Position numbers and translations under genes: made by a program. A stretch of 64,000 nucleotides of DNA, from assembly GCA_036971615.1 (NCBI GenBank), contig JAYKKR010000016.1:124001-188000 (forward strand), written 5' to 3'. The notes below the pieces were generated by a model. That model saw only the letters and a program-made list of their open reading frames with translations. It was not told the DNA's origin and searched no databases. This DNA comes from Amyloporia xantha (taxonomy: Eukaryota; Basidiomycota; Agaricomycetes; Polyporales; Adustoporiaceae). Shown in pieces: positions 32,371-44,800 of this stretch; position 1 is the first letter of the stretch, and each line of letters opens with the position of its first letter.

Positions 32371-34028
32371 GATAGATCGGAATGAGAGCACAGACCGCCG
32401 CTGCCCACTACGAGACGCGTCGCGCCATCACGTGATCGAACACGATGCTTAAGATTCCACGCGTTCCTACAGCCCGGCAGTTGACCCTCGACTTGCTTCG
32501 ATGTAACGGTTGCCTTCTGAGTTCACCTTTATCTCAGGTTTCTCCGACCAAGGATCGACCTTGGGAATTTTGAGTGGTGTTGATTGTTTTTGACGGATAT
32601 GCAACCAGCAACGTCCGAATACTGTAGGTGGTCATGAGTCCGTATCGTTCGGAACCTTCGTACTTATTTTTAAACAAGCGACCACCCCTTTGCCAGAATT
32701 TGTAAAGATCAGTGAGATGGGGGCGCAATGCGGTGGCGTTCTGACCTTCGCTCGCACCATGGTGCTCAACAATTCCGCATGCGAGAGTCTCGGCGGCCTT
32801 TGGGCCTCTAGATCCTCGTCACCTGCTGTCCCCATCGCTGTCTTATCGGCTCAGCTTCTCAATACGGGGTCATTATCTGATAATGCCGTCAAGACCATCT
32901 CCTGGTACCGACGGTCGGATACAACCGAGGTTCCCTGCGAAGGCAAGATGCCTCGGTGATACCACTAGTGTTCCCAGACATGTGAGAAAGGGTGTATCCT
33001 TTATGACATCTGTGGGAGCCTATGTGTTGGTACCGTTATTACGCTCACGATGTGAGTCCAATGGCCAACCCTATGTCTCCCGCATTTCCACTCATCAACG
33101 TGTACTGCGGTAGTCAAATCGGCGTATGACATTCCCTGATATACTTGCTCTGTTGAATCGATTATCATTCGGCATCAATTGCTCTGTGGCCACTTTCGTG
33201 CAGTTGCGTTAAATTGCGGCAGATTCGAGACGTATCCGCATAACTTCGTGCTGCGCTACTGGGATATAAGTAGTCTGGTGAGAAAGAACTCGCTTCAATT
33301 CGTTAAAGCTTGTCAGGACCCAATGCCCAGCTAGTCCTGTATAGGTGTTTGGGACCTCCGATCCGAGATGAGTGACAGCCTTCCTCATTCAACACGGGCT
33401 TTTTAGGTTCCTCAAGCGCTGCCTTCGGATCTTCATCCCGTAGGTATGTCGTAAGTGGGGTAGCACACGGCCCCTTGCGACCCTGGAGATTGTCCGGCTT
33501 AACTGTGTACCTCAGGTATGTTCTGTAATGTAGATGGGTTGTGGGCCTATCCGCACCAGAACATCCGAGACTAAACAGAGCAAGGGTACTGGGAAGACCA
33601 TTCCTGGAGGCCATCTGTCACGCTTGCGCACCATGCATGATTGGTGTTGTTCGCCATGCAGTTTGTCCCCCAGCAACAATCGTACGTGAATAATTTGTCA
33701 GGTTGCGACGCATTCTATCCCGTTATACTGATGTTTGTATCGAATCTAATGATGTCTCCAGAAATGGAGCGCCCGCATATCTTATCGGTGGTCAGGTTGC
33801 CCCTCCGACAATCTGCCTGCCACAAATCTGGCACGTAACTTTCCAGGATATCGCATCTTCTGTTCGCTTGTCAATTCGCACGTCTTGCGAATGTGATGAT
33901 ATCCGAGTCTAATCTAATTTCTGGCGCTGGTAACGGAATGGAGACACGGATCGAAAAATTTTATCGCCCTTCCGGATTAGGACGGTTATCGAGGTGCGGT
34001 CCTCAGCTCGAGTATTGGTGACCGCTCA
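32371..34028. other. Gap with unresolved coding-like pieces
   Basis: Minus-strand openings at 32534-32840 (containing LTDLYKFWQRGGRLFKNKYE and, upstream, LEAQRPPRLSHAELLSTM) and at 33303-33614 (103 aa, with LRDEDPKAALEEPKKPVLNE) look partly coding. They could not be joined into a model and match nothing I know. The rest is AT-rich and empty. Confidence 0.4.
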
Positions 34029-34511
34029 TTACCTTCCAACCCTTTTCTTGTGCTGGTTTGCAATATTGCTGTTCCTGGATTGTGTGTAGAACACTGCAAT
34101 GGCTGACCCTAAAGTTACCCTTTGATCTCGAAGCGCGAATAATGAAAATGAGTCTGGGCCTCGCGCGGGGGAGACCATAAACGGCAAAACGGAGTACCAG
34201 CGGAAAGATAAGATTCGGGTCACGAGCGAGCTAGTGACGGACTGCTGACGTGTCAATTGCCGAGCCATTCTGAGCACAAAAGTTCTCGGTCTTGCGTGAG
34301 ACAACTGCGGATCCTGAGCCACAGAAATGCTCCCATAAAAATGAAGAATCATGGTTGTGCGAGAGAGAAAAGAGAGAAAACCACACCTGAATGAGTCTCG
34401 GAGGTCACAGGTGTAACGGATGTGACGTAGAATGCGATTAGATAATATTTTTGTGATTGCCGGGCGTTTGAGGTAATAGGCCTCTTTCGATTGGTCCAGA
34501 CGGGCGGCCAT
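34029..34511 (-). CDS. Hypothetical protein, divergent to the GATA factor gene
   Basis: An open frame of 160 codons starts MAARLDQSKEAYYLKRPAIT. A good donor (GTGTGG after DSFR) and an acceptor (GTGGCTCAG) would remove a Phe/Leu-rich stretch and continue with DPQLSHARPRTFVLRMARQL. This is about as plausible as the unspliced frame. The product is basic with no known motif. It is head-to-head with the GATA gene (231 bp between start codons), which could mean a shared promoter, or that this is only 5'-flanking sequence. Confidence 0.3.
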   Translation of the reverse strand: MAARLDQSKEAYYLKRPAITKILSNRILRHIRYTCDLRDSFRCGFLSFLSRTTMILHFYGSISVAQDPQLSHARPRTFVLRMARQLTRQQSVTSSLVTRILSFRWYSVLPFMVSPARGPDSFSLFALRDQRVTLGSAIAVFYTQSRNSNIANQHKKRVGR

Positions 34512-34742
34512 CGCTATCTGCCTCTATATCTTGCTTAGACCCCTACCATCCTTTGTTTTCCCCTCAGCACCTCCTCGACGTCAAGTTCTTCGCTGCCGTC
34601 TTGACTTAGACCAACACTCGACGCTGCCTAGTCCCCGGATCCTCGTCGCGGCATATACGCTAGCACTCTCCTATATCTCTTCAACTGAACTAGTCACCTA
34701 CCCCGTGGTGCCGCCCCACGCCCAAGGTGAAAGCAACGCGCA

Positions 34743-37700
34743 ATGCCAGGCCCCGTCGTTTTAGAGTCGCCGGTCGCAAACATGCATTCTCCTGCAATGT
34801 CACCACTGTCTAGGATGCAATTCATTGGACGCATACACACACCGTCTCCGTCTGATCACCCCATGCGCGACCAGGAGCCCTCCGCACCCTCACCATTACA
34901 GCCCCGGAACGGTAATGAGGCCTCTTCCCCTTACCCCATTGACCCCGCTCTTCGAGAACGCCATTTGGACAACATCGACCCTGCACTCACCCAGAGCACT
35001 CAGGACGATGGTGCTGGCCGTCAGATCTCTTGCGCCAATTGTGGTGCAGAGGTGACACCCCTGTGGCGGCGCGACGGAGGAGGCCAGACGGTATGCAATG
35101 CTTGCGGTCAGTGTCTTCTTCATTCTGCCCCTTCCTGCCTTCGTCGCGTCAGATAGCGTAAGAGTGTATTGGCCTATCGAGATTCTCAACGGGGCACGTG
35201 TGACAGGCATTCGAAGGCAAGATGCTTCTTCGGAGGTAATCATATCGAGAGGTCCTTGCCGCTGACGCGTGTCTATTGCGAGGATAGCGTATAGGCCATC
35301 GAGCGCGCGGCGATGAACATGCTGAGGCCTGTCAATTCTTTCTTCTACTCCTATCATGCCAAAACACGTTCGCTGATGCCCGTTTTCTGCTTGTCCGACC
35401 TCCGACACTCTCATCTTCCGACGATTGATGTGCCTGCACAAACCGTCGTGGCGCCTCCTACGAATATGATATTATCGCTTCGGGTACGATGCTACAGGCC
35501 TCTATTACAAGGCCCACGGCTCACCTCGTCCCGTAAATCTCAGACGGACTTCTACCGTTCCTTCAGCCACCCACCCGAACGCCAACCCTGCCTCTACAGA
35601 CTTTGACGTTACCAGGGGACAGTTTGTGCTGCAGTTGCACTCCCCAGACGTCTCGACACACTCTCCGAGGAACAGTCCCTCAATAGCGACATCTCCGGCC
35701 ATGCCCATTTCAGCAGCTTCTCCTCATCCCGCGGCTCAGAATCCAACGCCAGCGCAAACGCATCCCCATCCACCTGTCGAGCAGGCGAAGGCCGGTGCGC
35801 ACGGGAAAACAAACAAACATCCTGCACATCTCCCGGGAACGTGTCCTGGCGACGGTCGCTGTGATGGTACTGGAGGCACCAACGCATGCTCGGGCTGTCC
35901 GACATACAACAACGCTATCTCCGCGCAGATGCAACTCACGGTTAACAGCGGTCACGCACCTGCTGCTTCGTCCGTCGCCCCCGCGTCTCCTGAGATCTCC
36001 CGGAAGGAGGCTGAGCCTGCCGACCAACAGCAAGCTATTGACCAATCTCCCGGGATGGCCATTCAGGGCGGCACGCCGGTCAATGGCAGAGCCCGGATGC
36101 GGGCTGCGGTCGGTGCGCTGAGCTGCGCGAATTGTGGAACCAGCACGACGCCTCTCTGGAGACGCGACGATGTGGGGAACAATATCTGCAATGCATGTGG
36201 TATGTGTGTCTCTCTGTCTACTTTTATTTCATGTCTGTGCTCGTCTCTCCCAATGGCTCGTCGTCGGTTTGCGTGTTCCCTCGAGGGGCTAGTCTTCGTC
36301 TGCGTCGTCTCAGGGTTTCGATGATCTCATTACGAAAGCACATGGTCACATGGCATGGGCGTCTAGATTGATAAGCCATCGTACCCGAGATGCCATCATC
36401 TTGTGACAGGCTGGCTATCTTATCAGATTACAGGGCTTGATCGTCGCTGGAGGTTTTGGGTCGTCTATCCGGTTTTTGGAGTCTGGCCCTGGGTCAGCCC
36501 ACTGATTCCTGGTGGGTAGATGCGCTTCGTCGGGATGGCGTCGCTTACCATGGTTTTGGGCCTCGACTTTTGTGGTTAATCCTCTCCTATCGCATGCGGG
36601 GGAGGGTCGCAGAGCGGCAGCAAAAATGACAGGACCGTATCGGCGCCATCTCCTGGTCCCCCGCTGGCCTCTCTTTTTTCCTTCTTGACGAGCACCTCCG
36701 TCGCTCAGACTCGCGCTAGAATAGGCGTGGCTTTTTGTTTTTCGCGATCACTTGATCTAGAACCATTGCTGACTATCTTGTCGCCCATTTTGCCCTTGCT
36801 GGCATCTGCCAACAGGTCTTTACTTCAAATTGCACGGCACTCATCGCCCCAATTCGATGAAGAAGACCGTCATTAAACGGCGCAAACGTGTACCAGCTGC
36901 TTCCGGCGCTCCCGGTTCTCCAACTCAGCAAGATCGCATGACAGATCAGGCCGCAGCCGAAGTTCTTGCTAGCGTTCGCGGACATACGGGTGGGAACGCT
37001 AGTGCAGGTTCTGGTGGAGGGCAGGAGGAGAGCGAGGAAGACCAGCCAAAACGCAAGCGGGCGCGCAAACCCCGTGTCTCGAAGGCGCAGAAGGAGGGAG
37101 AAGATAACATGGATATTGACGAGGACGAGGGTGACGATGAAGAAGGAAAACCCCCACAGCAAAGAGGGCTAGGCGTGGTGGGCGTGCCAGCAACCCATCA
37201 GGCAGTAGGCGCGATAGCTCTCGCGAGTCTGCTGCACCAGGGATGGGCGGATGGGGCGGTGAGATCATGCACGCTCATCCAGGAGGCGAAGCCGGATCAT
37301 CCACATCTCCGTACATGAGCGAACACGCTCAGCGCGGAGGCTCGCTCCCGCGTGCGCCGAGCACAACCCTGAGCCAAAGCCAAGCGCAGGAGTTGGAGAG
37401 TCGATACGGTGCGGGCGCACCACGTGGCAACCCCTTCTCGTCGAACCCGCACGGTGGTTTCGATCTGCCCCCTCTGAACGCTGCAATCAGTGGAACAGGG
37501 GAGGTGCCGATGGCTATGGCGATGTCGATGATGGCGATGCCCGGCGCTCACTTTGCTGGTGCGCCTCCCAGTTACGCCCGCTCAGGCTCGCAGGGCGCAG
37601 GAGTTGGACCGAGCAGGACGCACTCGCCTCTAGCGGGCCCAGGAGTGACCGCATCTGCGGCGGGACCTGGCTATGTACTGCCGCCACTTGGTCACGGAGG

Positions 37701-38097
37701 GTCTCACGCGCAGGGGCACCCACTCATGAACCACCATGGCCAATCGTTCTACCACCCGCACACTCCTCCGCCCAACGGCAATGGCGTCCAATCGCACGCT
37801 CCTGTCCCGACCGCGGCTGAGCTCGAGCGCCACTATCACGAGCTAGCCGACGAGCGGCGAAGGCTGGAGGAGATGCTCGAGAGGACGGATCGAATGATGG
37901 CGGGTGTCAAGAGAGGCTTGGACGACATGCGTGCTGGACAGCAGCAGCCTCCGCCGTCGCAGTCGCAACCATCGCAAGGACAGCAACAAGCGGGGCAGCC
38001 TGCAGCCGTTCCTCTGAACCGTACAAGCACAGAGCGAGCAGGGAACAGGGAGAGCGTTTGGCCCGTTGCGCCGCCCGAATCCACTTCCCGTGAGTGA
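34743..38097 (+). CDS. Sre/Urbs1/Fep1-type iron-responsive GATA transcription factor
   Basis: Exons 34743-35106, 35498-36199 and 36816-38097. There are two GATA zinc fingers, Cys97-x2-Cys100-x17-Cys118-x2-Cys121 and Cys331-x2-Cys334-x17-Cys352-x2-Cys355, each with TPLWRRD and completed across an intron by GLY(Y/F)K. Between them lies the iron-sensing cysteine cluster C237-x5-C243-x8-C252-x2-C255 ([19 protein letters not shown]). That layout is specific to fungal repressors of siderophore synthesis and iron uptake. Basic runs after finger 2 suit a nuclear signal. A Glu/Arg coiled coil ([20 protein letters not shown]) is near the C-terminus. The frame changes near 37150. Removing 37074-37159 as an 86-nt intron restores it and gives 753 aa. 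A 1-base deletion in the A4C5 run is the alternative. Confidence 0.93.
35107..35497 (+). other. Long intron 1 of the GATA factor gene (391 nt)
   Basis: Bounded by GTCAGT and GCTACAG, splitting finger 1 at the same codon as the intron that splits finger 2. Introns elsewhere in the window are mostly 45-100 nt. Nothing else recognised inside. Confidence 0.8.
36200..36815 (+). other. Long intron 2 of the GATA factor gene (616 nt)
   Basis: Starts GTATGTG and ends CCAACAG. It contains a pyrimidine-rich tract around 36660-36720 and no recognisable ORF or RNA. Confidence 0.8.
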
Positions 38098-38559
38098 TCT
38101 GGAGGTGTTCAAGCGGGTGTTTACATTACAGAGAGAGGTGTTGCTGTCTTCTCATTCCCTTTACTTCGAATAATAACTATGCTCCGTTGAGTTTATTGCA
38201 TTTTATTTAGTATGTACGTGTTGGGCGTTGGGGCAGTTCCAAAAACACTCCCTCATGGATATTGATATACTGTATATTTCCCGGTAGTCAAATGTTCCCC
38301 CCTCATGTTTATATGTTCTCGAAGTAATCGTATGTTGATTGCGGTGAGACGAGACAGCGAAATGAAAGATGGAAAAACATAAAGATAAGATAACCATGAC
38401 TGACAGATCGCGATTGTCCCTGTAGCCTGTAGCGTTGTGCGGCACGTGAAACTGTACTACGGGCAATTTCACGTGCAAGAGGTGATCAGGAGGTCCGTAC
38501 ACTCGACTCGTACAAGATCCTATACCCCACGCCCGGACCACCTACCACACGCCGTGCCC

Positions 38560-41500
38560 ATGGCGCGCAACGAGGACGAGTCTGTCCGCATCGCTGTTCG
38601 TGCGCTCGGCGATATGAGGAATAGCGGGCACACATCATGTACGTTCACCGAGATCTTAGTGGGTCCTGCAGTACTTATTACCAATTCACACCATTTAGCA
38701 TTCCAGCCGACACCGGCTCTCTCTGTTACTTCAGGCACATCTTCACCGTCTCTACCCTCTCCCTCGCTTGGGCCTCAGGAAAATGGCTACGAAGATGTCG
38801 CTGGAATAGACAATCGTCTGCAGGGCCGCCAGGGCGAGGATGCAGACTTTGTATCTCGTATGTCCAGCTTCCCCATTGTCAACTCTGCCCTCCGGGCGTA
38901 CGAGCAGGGGAAGGCGAGCTCCAGAGTTGTCAAGGTCGGTAATTTTCATTTGATCTGCATCTCGAATTAAACTGAAGACATTGTGTATAGTATGGCGCAG
39001 AGATGATGGAGTCTTCCGTCAAGTCGATCTCTCGCCCGGTTATCGAGCGCCTTCCTGTCGGCCAGATAGATGAATTCGCTTGCCGCCAGCTCGACAGAGT
39101 GCGTGTCTTATTATTGTTCTCTTTGCTGCTTTCCTGGGTTTCGTCGATCACACCGTATGATATGAGGCGGTGTCTGACGCCATCTGTACCCCTGAGGGTC
39201 TGCCGTTGTAGCACTACTATACAACCATGCGCAAGGAGGGGGCATTATTCCATGCGTATTGTCGTACTGTAGACTGATGCAAGGGGTCTACTTGGTACTT
39301 GACATACGCCGACCTCTCCGGGTGGATCTGTCTAGTCTACCGGTCAAACGGTATACTCTACATAGGCCATTTAAGCTCACCTTCACTCCAGCCCGTGCGC
39401 TCAGTTTAGGTCACTGTCCCATACATCGTTATTTTGGTGGATGGATCAGGGTCCAGATATTTCAGCGTACGGCAGATTCCTAGCATTATCTACTGCGTAT
39501 GGCTGTCATAAAATGAGTGGCTCTCGCCCTACCCTTGATTTCGGTGCTTGCCAGAAGATTGGCATGAAAGTCATGTTCATCTTCTCGGTCACCGTTGGCA
39601 TGGACGTCGTTGCAAAGGTCTAGATATCAATATCTCATGAGCCAGGCGCATATCGGCGTGCATAACAAAAGAACTCCATTTCCTGCCACCGAAAGGTTGG
39701 GGTTTTTGGGGATGAATTTCTCCGAACTTAATGTATTGCTCTATTCGGAATGTTCTACTTTTCTTTCGTCTGGTCTCTGGCTCTGCTTCTAGAATTTCTT
39801 AACCGAGCTCATATTTGTATCTCAGCTCGAAACTTACACCCGACGTAACTCCAGCCAGGACCGTGACCAGGAGCAGGAACGTGGGCGCAGCGTATCCGTA
39901 GAGTATGGTCGAAATTTTGGTCGCCATCCAGATCAATGGGATACTAGGGATGAGTCAATGGTACGTGATGACAGCCGGGGCAGGCACCCGCAGAACGAGC
40001 GATGGCGAGAAGGTCGAGTTCATCTCACACACCGATCGCGTGTACCTAGCTGATATTCTCTTCATACGTGTTTGAAGGCCCTTCTGCGTCTACGTTTATG
40101 CAGACTGAAGACCGCGAGCCGCGTCAATATTCCCTCTTCCCCTCTCACGACAAATTCCCCCCAGCATTGCAGCTGCCTCCACAATACCCGCATCAGCAGA
40201 GTCGATCGTCCCCCACTCCAGCAACCTCTGTCCAAGCTGAGAATCAGCAAGTCGCGCAGCGTAGCCGATGGCAGACTGTATTGCGCGAGGCTGGTGGCAT
40301 CAGTGCTGCTCTCAGCGAGGAGAGCATGCGCCGTCTCCGGTATTGCTTGCAATGGCTGCAGGTTTGTCTCTCTTTCCTATCTCAATACCATCTTCTGCCG
40401 CTTATTTACGCTGGGATCTGCCATAGTACGCGACGGCACATATCGACGCACAGATCGTTGTCCTACGCGACTTCATCACTTCTCTTCAGACTTCCTCGTC
40501 CTCTCTCTCCCAATCTCACACGTCGGTCCTAATATCACAACAGCACCTCCGTACGCTGAATACAGCTAAGCGCGACGTCGTCGATACGCTACGCCAGGTG
40601 GTCGACATCGTTAGCCGGTACGCGGGCGGAGCCCTGCCTGAACCAGCGCGTACCACTGTCCGTACATTCATCCTGCGTCTACCGCGGCGATGGGCGGAGG
40701 CTGCCGGTGTCGATTCCCAGAATAATACTTCTATGGATGGTAGAATAGGCGGTGGCGCAGATAGGACAGATGTGCGGCGTGCCAATGGCAGTGCAGCACC
40801 CTATAGTTACGGGCCAGGCGAACATGGACCCTCTTCTCGCTCACGCCCGCCTTCGCGTACCACTTCGCCTGCTCATTCTAGGGCGCACTCAAGACAGGCC
40901 AGTGGAGCTGGCTTTGGGTCGGGCGGTGCAGCCGGATCTGGGAGTGCACCGACCACGATGGATGCTGCGAACCAAGCTGCACAGCGGATTTTGACTTTGG
41001 CAACAGAGAGTCTGGACATGCTGTTGAGTGTGACGAGCGTCGTCTCAGAGAGTCTGGATCGAGCAGATGCGTCAGTACCATTCTTTTATCACCTCATACG
41101 CTATTTTGTCTACCAATAATCCGACCTGTCCGTCTTTCAGATGGGTTGAACGCCTTCGTGTCGTCGGACTACAGAGGCAGCAGAACGGAGAAGCGGAAGG
41201 AAGAGGTGATTCAAGCATGACAAGAACTGATCCTATGCTGGACTTTCGGGAAGCACACTCTCGATTCTCTTCAGATTCTTCTCAAGGCCTCTATGCTTCC
41301 CGCCAGTCCCATGCACATTCACAGCCCCACTCCCCCTCTGCCTCGCACTTCAGCTCCCCTTTTTCGGCGAGTGCGGCAAACTCGGGACAGACAACCCCGG
41401 CGTACGCCTTGTCCCGAAACAGTTCAAGTTCCCTCCTCAGCATGGGTCCTCCTGGATCGATGTCTAGCTACTACTCTGCGGACGCTGGCGGTGCAGCTGC

Positions 41501-41810
41501 ATCGCTCAATGCCCTCTCGCTTTCCTCGCATTCGCATCCACACTCTGCGTCCGGGTCTGTCGCCAGTTCACGGTTCGCAACCCCGAAGAGCGTCCTCGCA
41601 GGTCTTCCGCCCGAGGGAGACGGTGGTGGCGGGGTTTACATGTCTGGTCAGGGGACATATACAGGAAGCAGGGGTGAGAAAAGAAGCGCGGAGGGTGACG
41701 ATCCCACCGTTGTTGCGGCGACAGCCCTGGCGGGTCTGGCGAGTTCGGCGAAAAGAGCGAAGCAGGATCGAGGGAGGGACAACGGCCATGGAATGGACGT
41801 CGATGGTTGA
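38560..41810 (+). CDS. OPI1: Opi1-family transcriptional repressor
   Basis: Seven exons (38560-38638, 38699-38934, 38991-39098, 39826-39960, 40104-40361, 40427-41070, 41141-41810) give 709 aa. It starts MARNEDESVRIAVRALGDMR. Then come SSFPIVNSALRAYEQGKASS and AEMMESSVKSISRPVIERL, the conserved N-terminal Opi1 block. Later come GGISAALSEESMRRLRYCLQ, ATAHIDAQIVVLRDFITSL and NTAKRDVVDTLRQVVDIVSR. Opi1 represses phospholipid genes and is held at the ER by phosphatidic acid when precursors are low. The C-terminal 230 residues are Ser-rich and end in a basic patch and MDVDG. The third intron is 727 nt, by far the longest seen here. It lies 462 bp after the GATA gene in the same direction. Confidence 0.93.
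39099..39825 (+). other. Very long intron in OPI1 (727 nt)
   Basis: Bounded by GTGCGT and CTCAG. It holds several in-frame stops in all plus-strand frames and no recognisable coding or RNA feature. Confidence 0.8.
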
Positions 41811-44800
41811 GTGTCCACGAGATCGAATATTCTCCCGAGATCTGTGAGCGATGGACTCAATGTGTTGCCGCCGGCAGATGCGGCTGGTCGAGCCATGTTT
41901 TTCTTCTTTTACCTTGTTTCTTTTCGCGGATGCCATTACAAGGTCGGCTGACATGCTACTCACTACTCCACGATGGTCTAGGACTTTCGTCGGTCTGTCG
42001 GCATTGTGTTTCGGCGACGTTGTCTGTATGGTCGTTGCTTCTGATAGTCATTGTCTTCTATTTAAAAGATGTACGGACTGGCATACACGATTATTATGTA
42101 TTCGTCTTCACTTGTACTCACTGTCTGTCTGTTGTTGCTGTAGCATTGATTTCCTGTTTATAGTACGTTGAAATAATAAAATAAGATACGGATGCGGCCT
42201 CCCCTGGGATCACTGTATATATTAAGATGACAATCCAATGACGTTAAAGGTGCCGTAGAGAGGTGTCCAGTGGAAGCTTAATCACGGTGTCTTTCGACTA
42301 CTGGTCCCGTATCTCCATTTGTCCATACCAAAACCGAGAAATTATGGGGTTGGGACCTGTACAACGGCCCTGTATAGGCCTGCGTTGTCCGTCCGCCACA
42401 CACACGGCGACCTGCGTAAGTATGACAAAGTGGGCCCTACGAATGCAAATAGATAGAACACTTGCTTTCTAATTAGAATTGTCCCAGATCGCCGCGACAT
42501 ACACGTCAACACATTCCATTGCGGCACGACTGCACACCGCCCGAAGATGATGATAGGACACTGATGACCCATCCGTCAGCAATGAGCCCTCTTGCAGGAG
42601 ACCATTATTACGAATGATCCATTCGTGTGATACCCCCTAGGCGCTTGAACAGAGGACATCTCTTCTCTTCTATTTCATCTCTCAGCCAAGCGAACGGCTA
42701 GCATCGGTGATATCCTTCGGTCAGATTCATCGCCATTCATCTGGATATCTGGATAACCCACGGCAACTGAGAGCCAGCCTACGGAGCTGGGGCCTACTGG
42801 GGAACTTCGATATTGTCCGGGGCTTCAATCGCGCCGCAGCAGGCCCGAAGGTCAGGGAAGAAGGTCGTGGAACTGTGAGCATTGAATGACACAATGGTGG
42901 CTATAGTGACATACGTCCGCGAGATGATAAGCGAGACTAAACACTTTCCAAGTTCACGGAAAGTTCCTACGTGATGGTGAGGATATCAGCGCTTGCTCCC
43001 GCCAGATCCTTTCAAGGTTCGGAGCTATGTGAACCATGGCAACGATACGGAGGAAACGTACTGTAATGAGGTTGAGGGATTGTATTCACAGTCGGAACCG
43101 GTCCATGAATGAGTCAACGGCTGCCCGTGGGACCTACATGTTACGACACGGCAGAAACGTCCCCCTGTCCCCAAGGCGATGGAATCAGGGTCGTACTGAC
43201 CGTGGCAGCTCGTCCATTAAGGACAATATATCCGACATGCGTCTGGTCTCATAGCGGGGTGGGCCCAAAGTCTTGTCTGGCACGTTCGTGCCAAACGGGT
43301 GACGGTCGCGAACTTTTGAGCTTCTTGTTCTTGAGGTGGCAGCTGCCGCCAGAATCACGGCCGGAACTTGAACTGGGTCGGAGGCCAGCCCAGCTCCTGG
43401 GGCGGACCGAATGAGTCCACGGGTTGCGCAAAGTTTCCCCCCTACACGAGTCATCGTACGCGGGAACGAACGACCTCTTAGTCAATGCGTTGTCCGCTCG
43501 ACCTCACCGAAGACACCGGGGATTTCCATCTGGCCATATGCCGCCCCAGGGTCGTCTGGTGGGAGCCCTACGCGCTACCTCGTCTGTGTGCGAAGAATGG
43601 CCCAGCCAGGAGAGACAGATGCGTCTTCGAGGCTTGCGGTCAAAGGGCCGCACTTCGGCCGCGAAGGACGGCGTTTGACCACAGGACGCTAAACGAGGGA
43701 CAAGATCGACATCAAGGGGGAAGGGGGGGACATGCATTTGAATAGAAACACAACAGACTCGCGTCACCTGCGTCTCAGAAGCGGGGAAGACGCAGGCATC
43801 TCGTCATGGAACGGTCTTCGCACTGATAGAGTTAGGCTTGGGCTGGCGTGCGGACGAAAGAACCTTGTGGGCCTTGCGGCATGGTCCAGCAACGCTCACG
43901 ATCGGATGCGGCGATTGAGAAAGAGGGAACACCGGGGTGAGTCCGTCTGGCTAGTCTTGGGGAATGACGGCAATGAATGATGGATGCCCCGCAAATTCCG
44001 ACGGAGGCCAGACCAGACGGGTCCGTCATCAGACCGCCCCGCGATTTGAATGCGGACACGGTAGGCAACGGAGATGCATGCTTCTGTGCCGATCACTGGG
44101 GAACCCCGCCGTGTGCACATTGCGCCGCGCGCCGACTCGCCCCGGCTCGGAGGACGGTCTCGGAGACATCTCCAGAAAGTACGTGTTTTTGACGATGGCC
44201 GAGCGGCGCGGGGAGTATTTTTGGGTCGTTGTGCCGCTCTGTGTGCATTAGTGTGCAGCTTCACTGGTCATATTTCAGAACCTTGTTCTGGGTCGCGTCC
44301 TAGCCTCCTAGAAACACGGTGCGATTGAGATGCGGCGTCAGAATGTTGACGACGGGTGCAGTGTGTGCTGGGGAACGCAAAGATTACGTGGCCGCTGTCC
44401 ACGTAGAAGCCGACTCACGTCAACTCACATTTTTGACGAGATGTGCTGTCGGGGTGTCCCGCGTTAAACCCTGTTAACACATGTCAGTGGTGTAGCATTG
44501 GCGATTCGAATTCTGTCCGGATCACGATGCACCCCGCATAGAATCCCCGTTGACAACGCTATGAAAGAAGGTTTGAAGTGGACGTAATATCTCAGGGCCA
44601 CGTCTATTGAAATTGCAAACGTCGGTGGCTGGACAGGGCAACTCAAAAGCCTTTGGGAGACCGTGCACTTACATCGCTGACAAGGTGTCATGTAAAATTG
44701 ACCCTCGTGTTGACGGGCGGCCAAAAGCATTCATTATGATTTTCCAGAGCCCCTTGAGTCTTGATGATGGATCGTCGGATTGCGGGGACGGTCATCGGAA

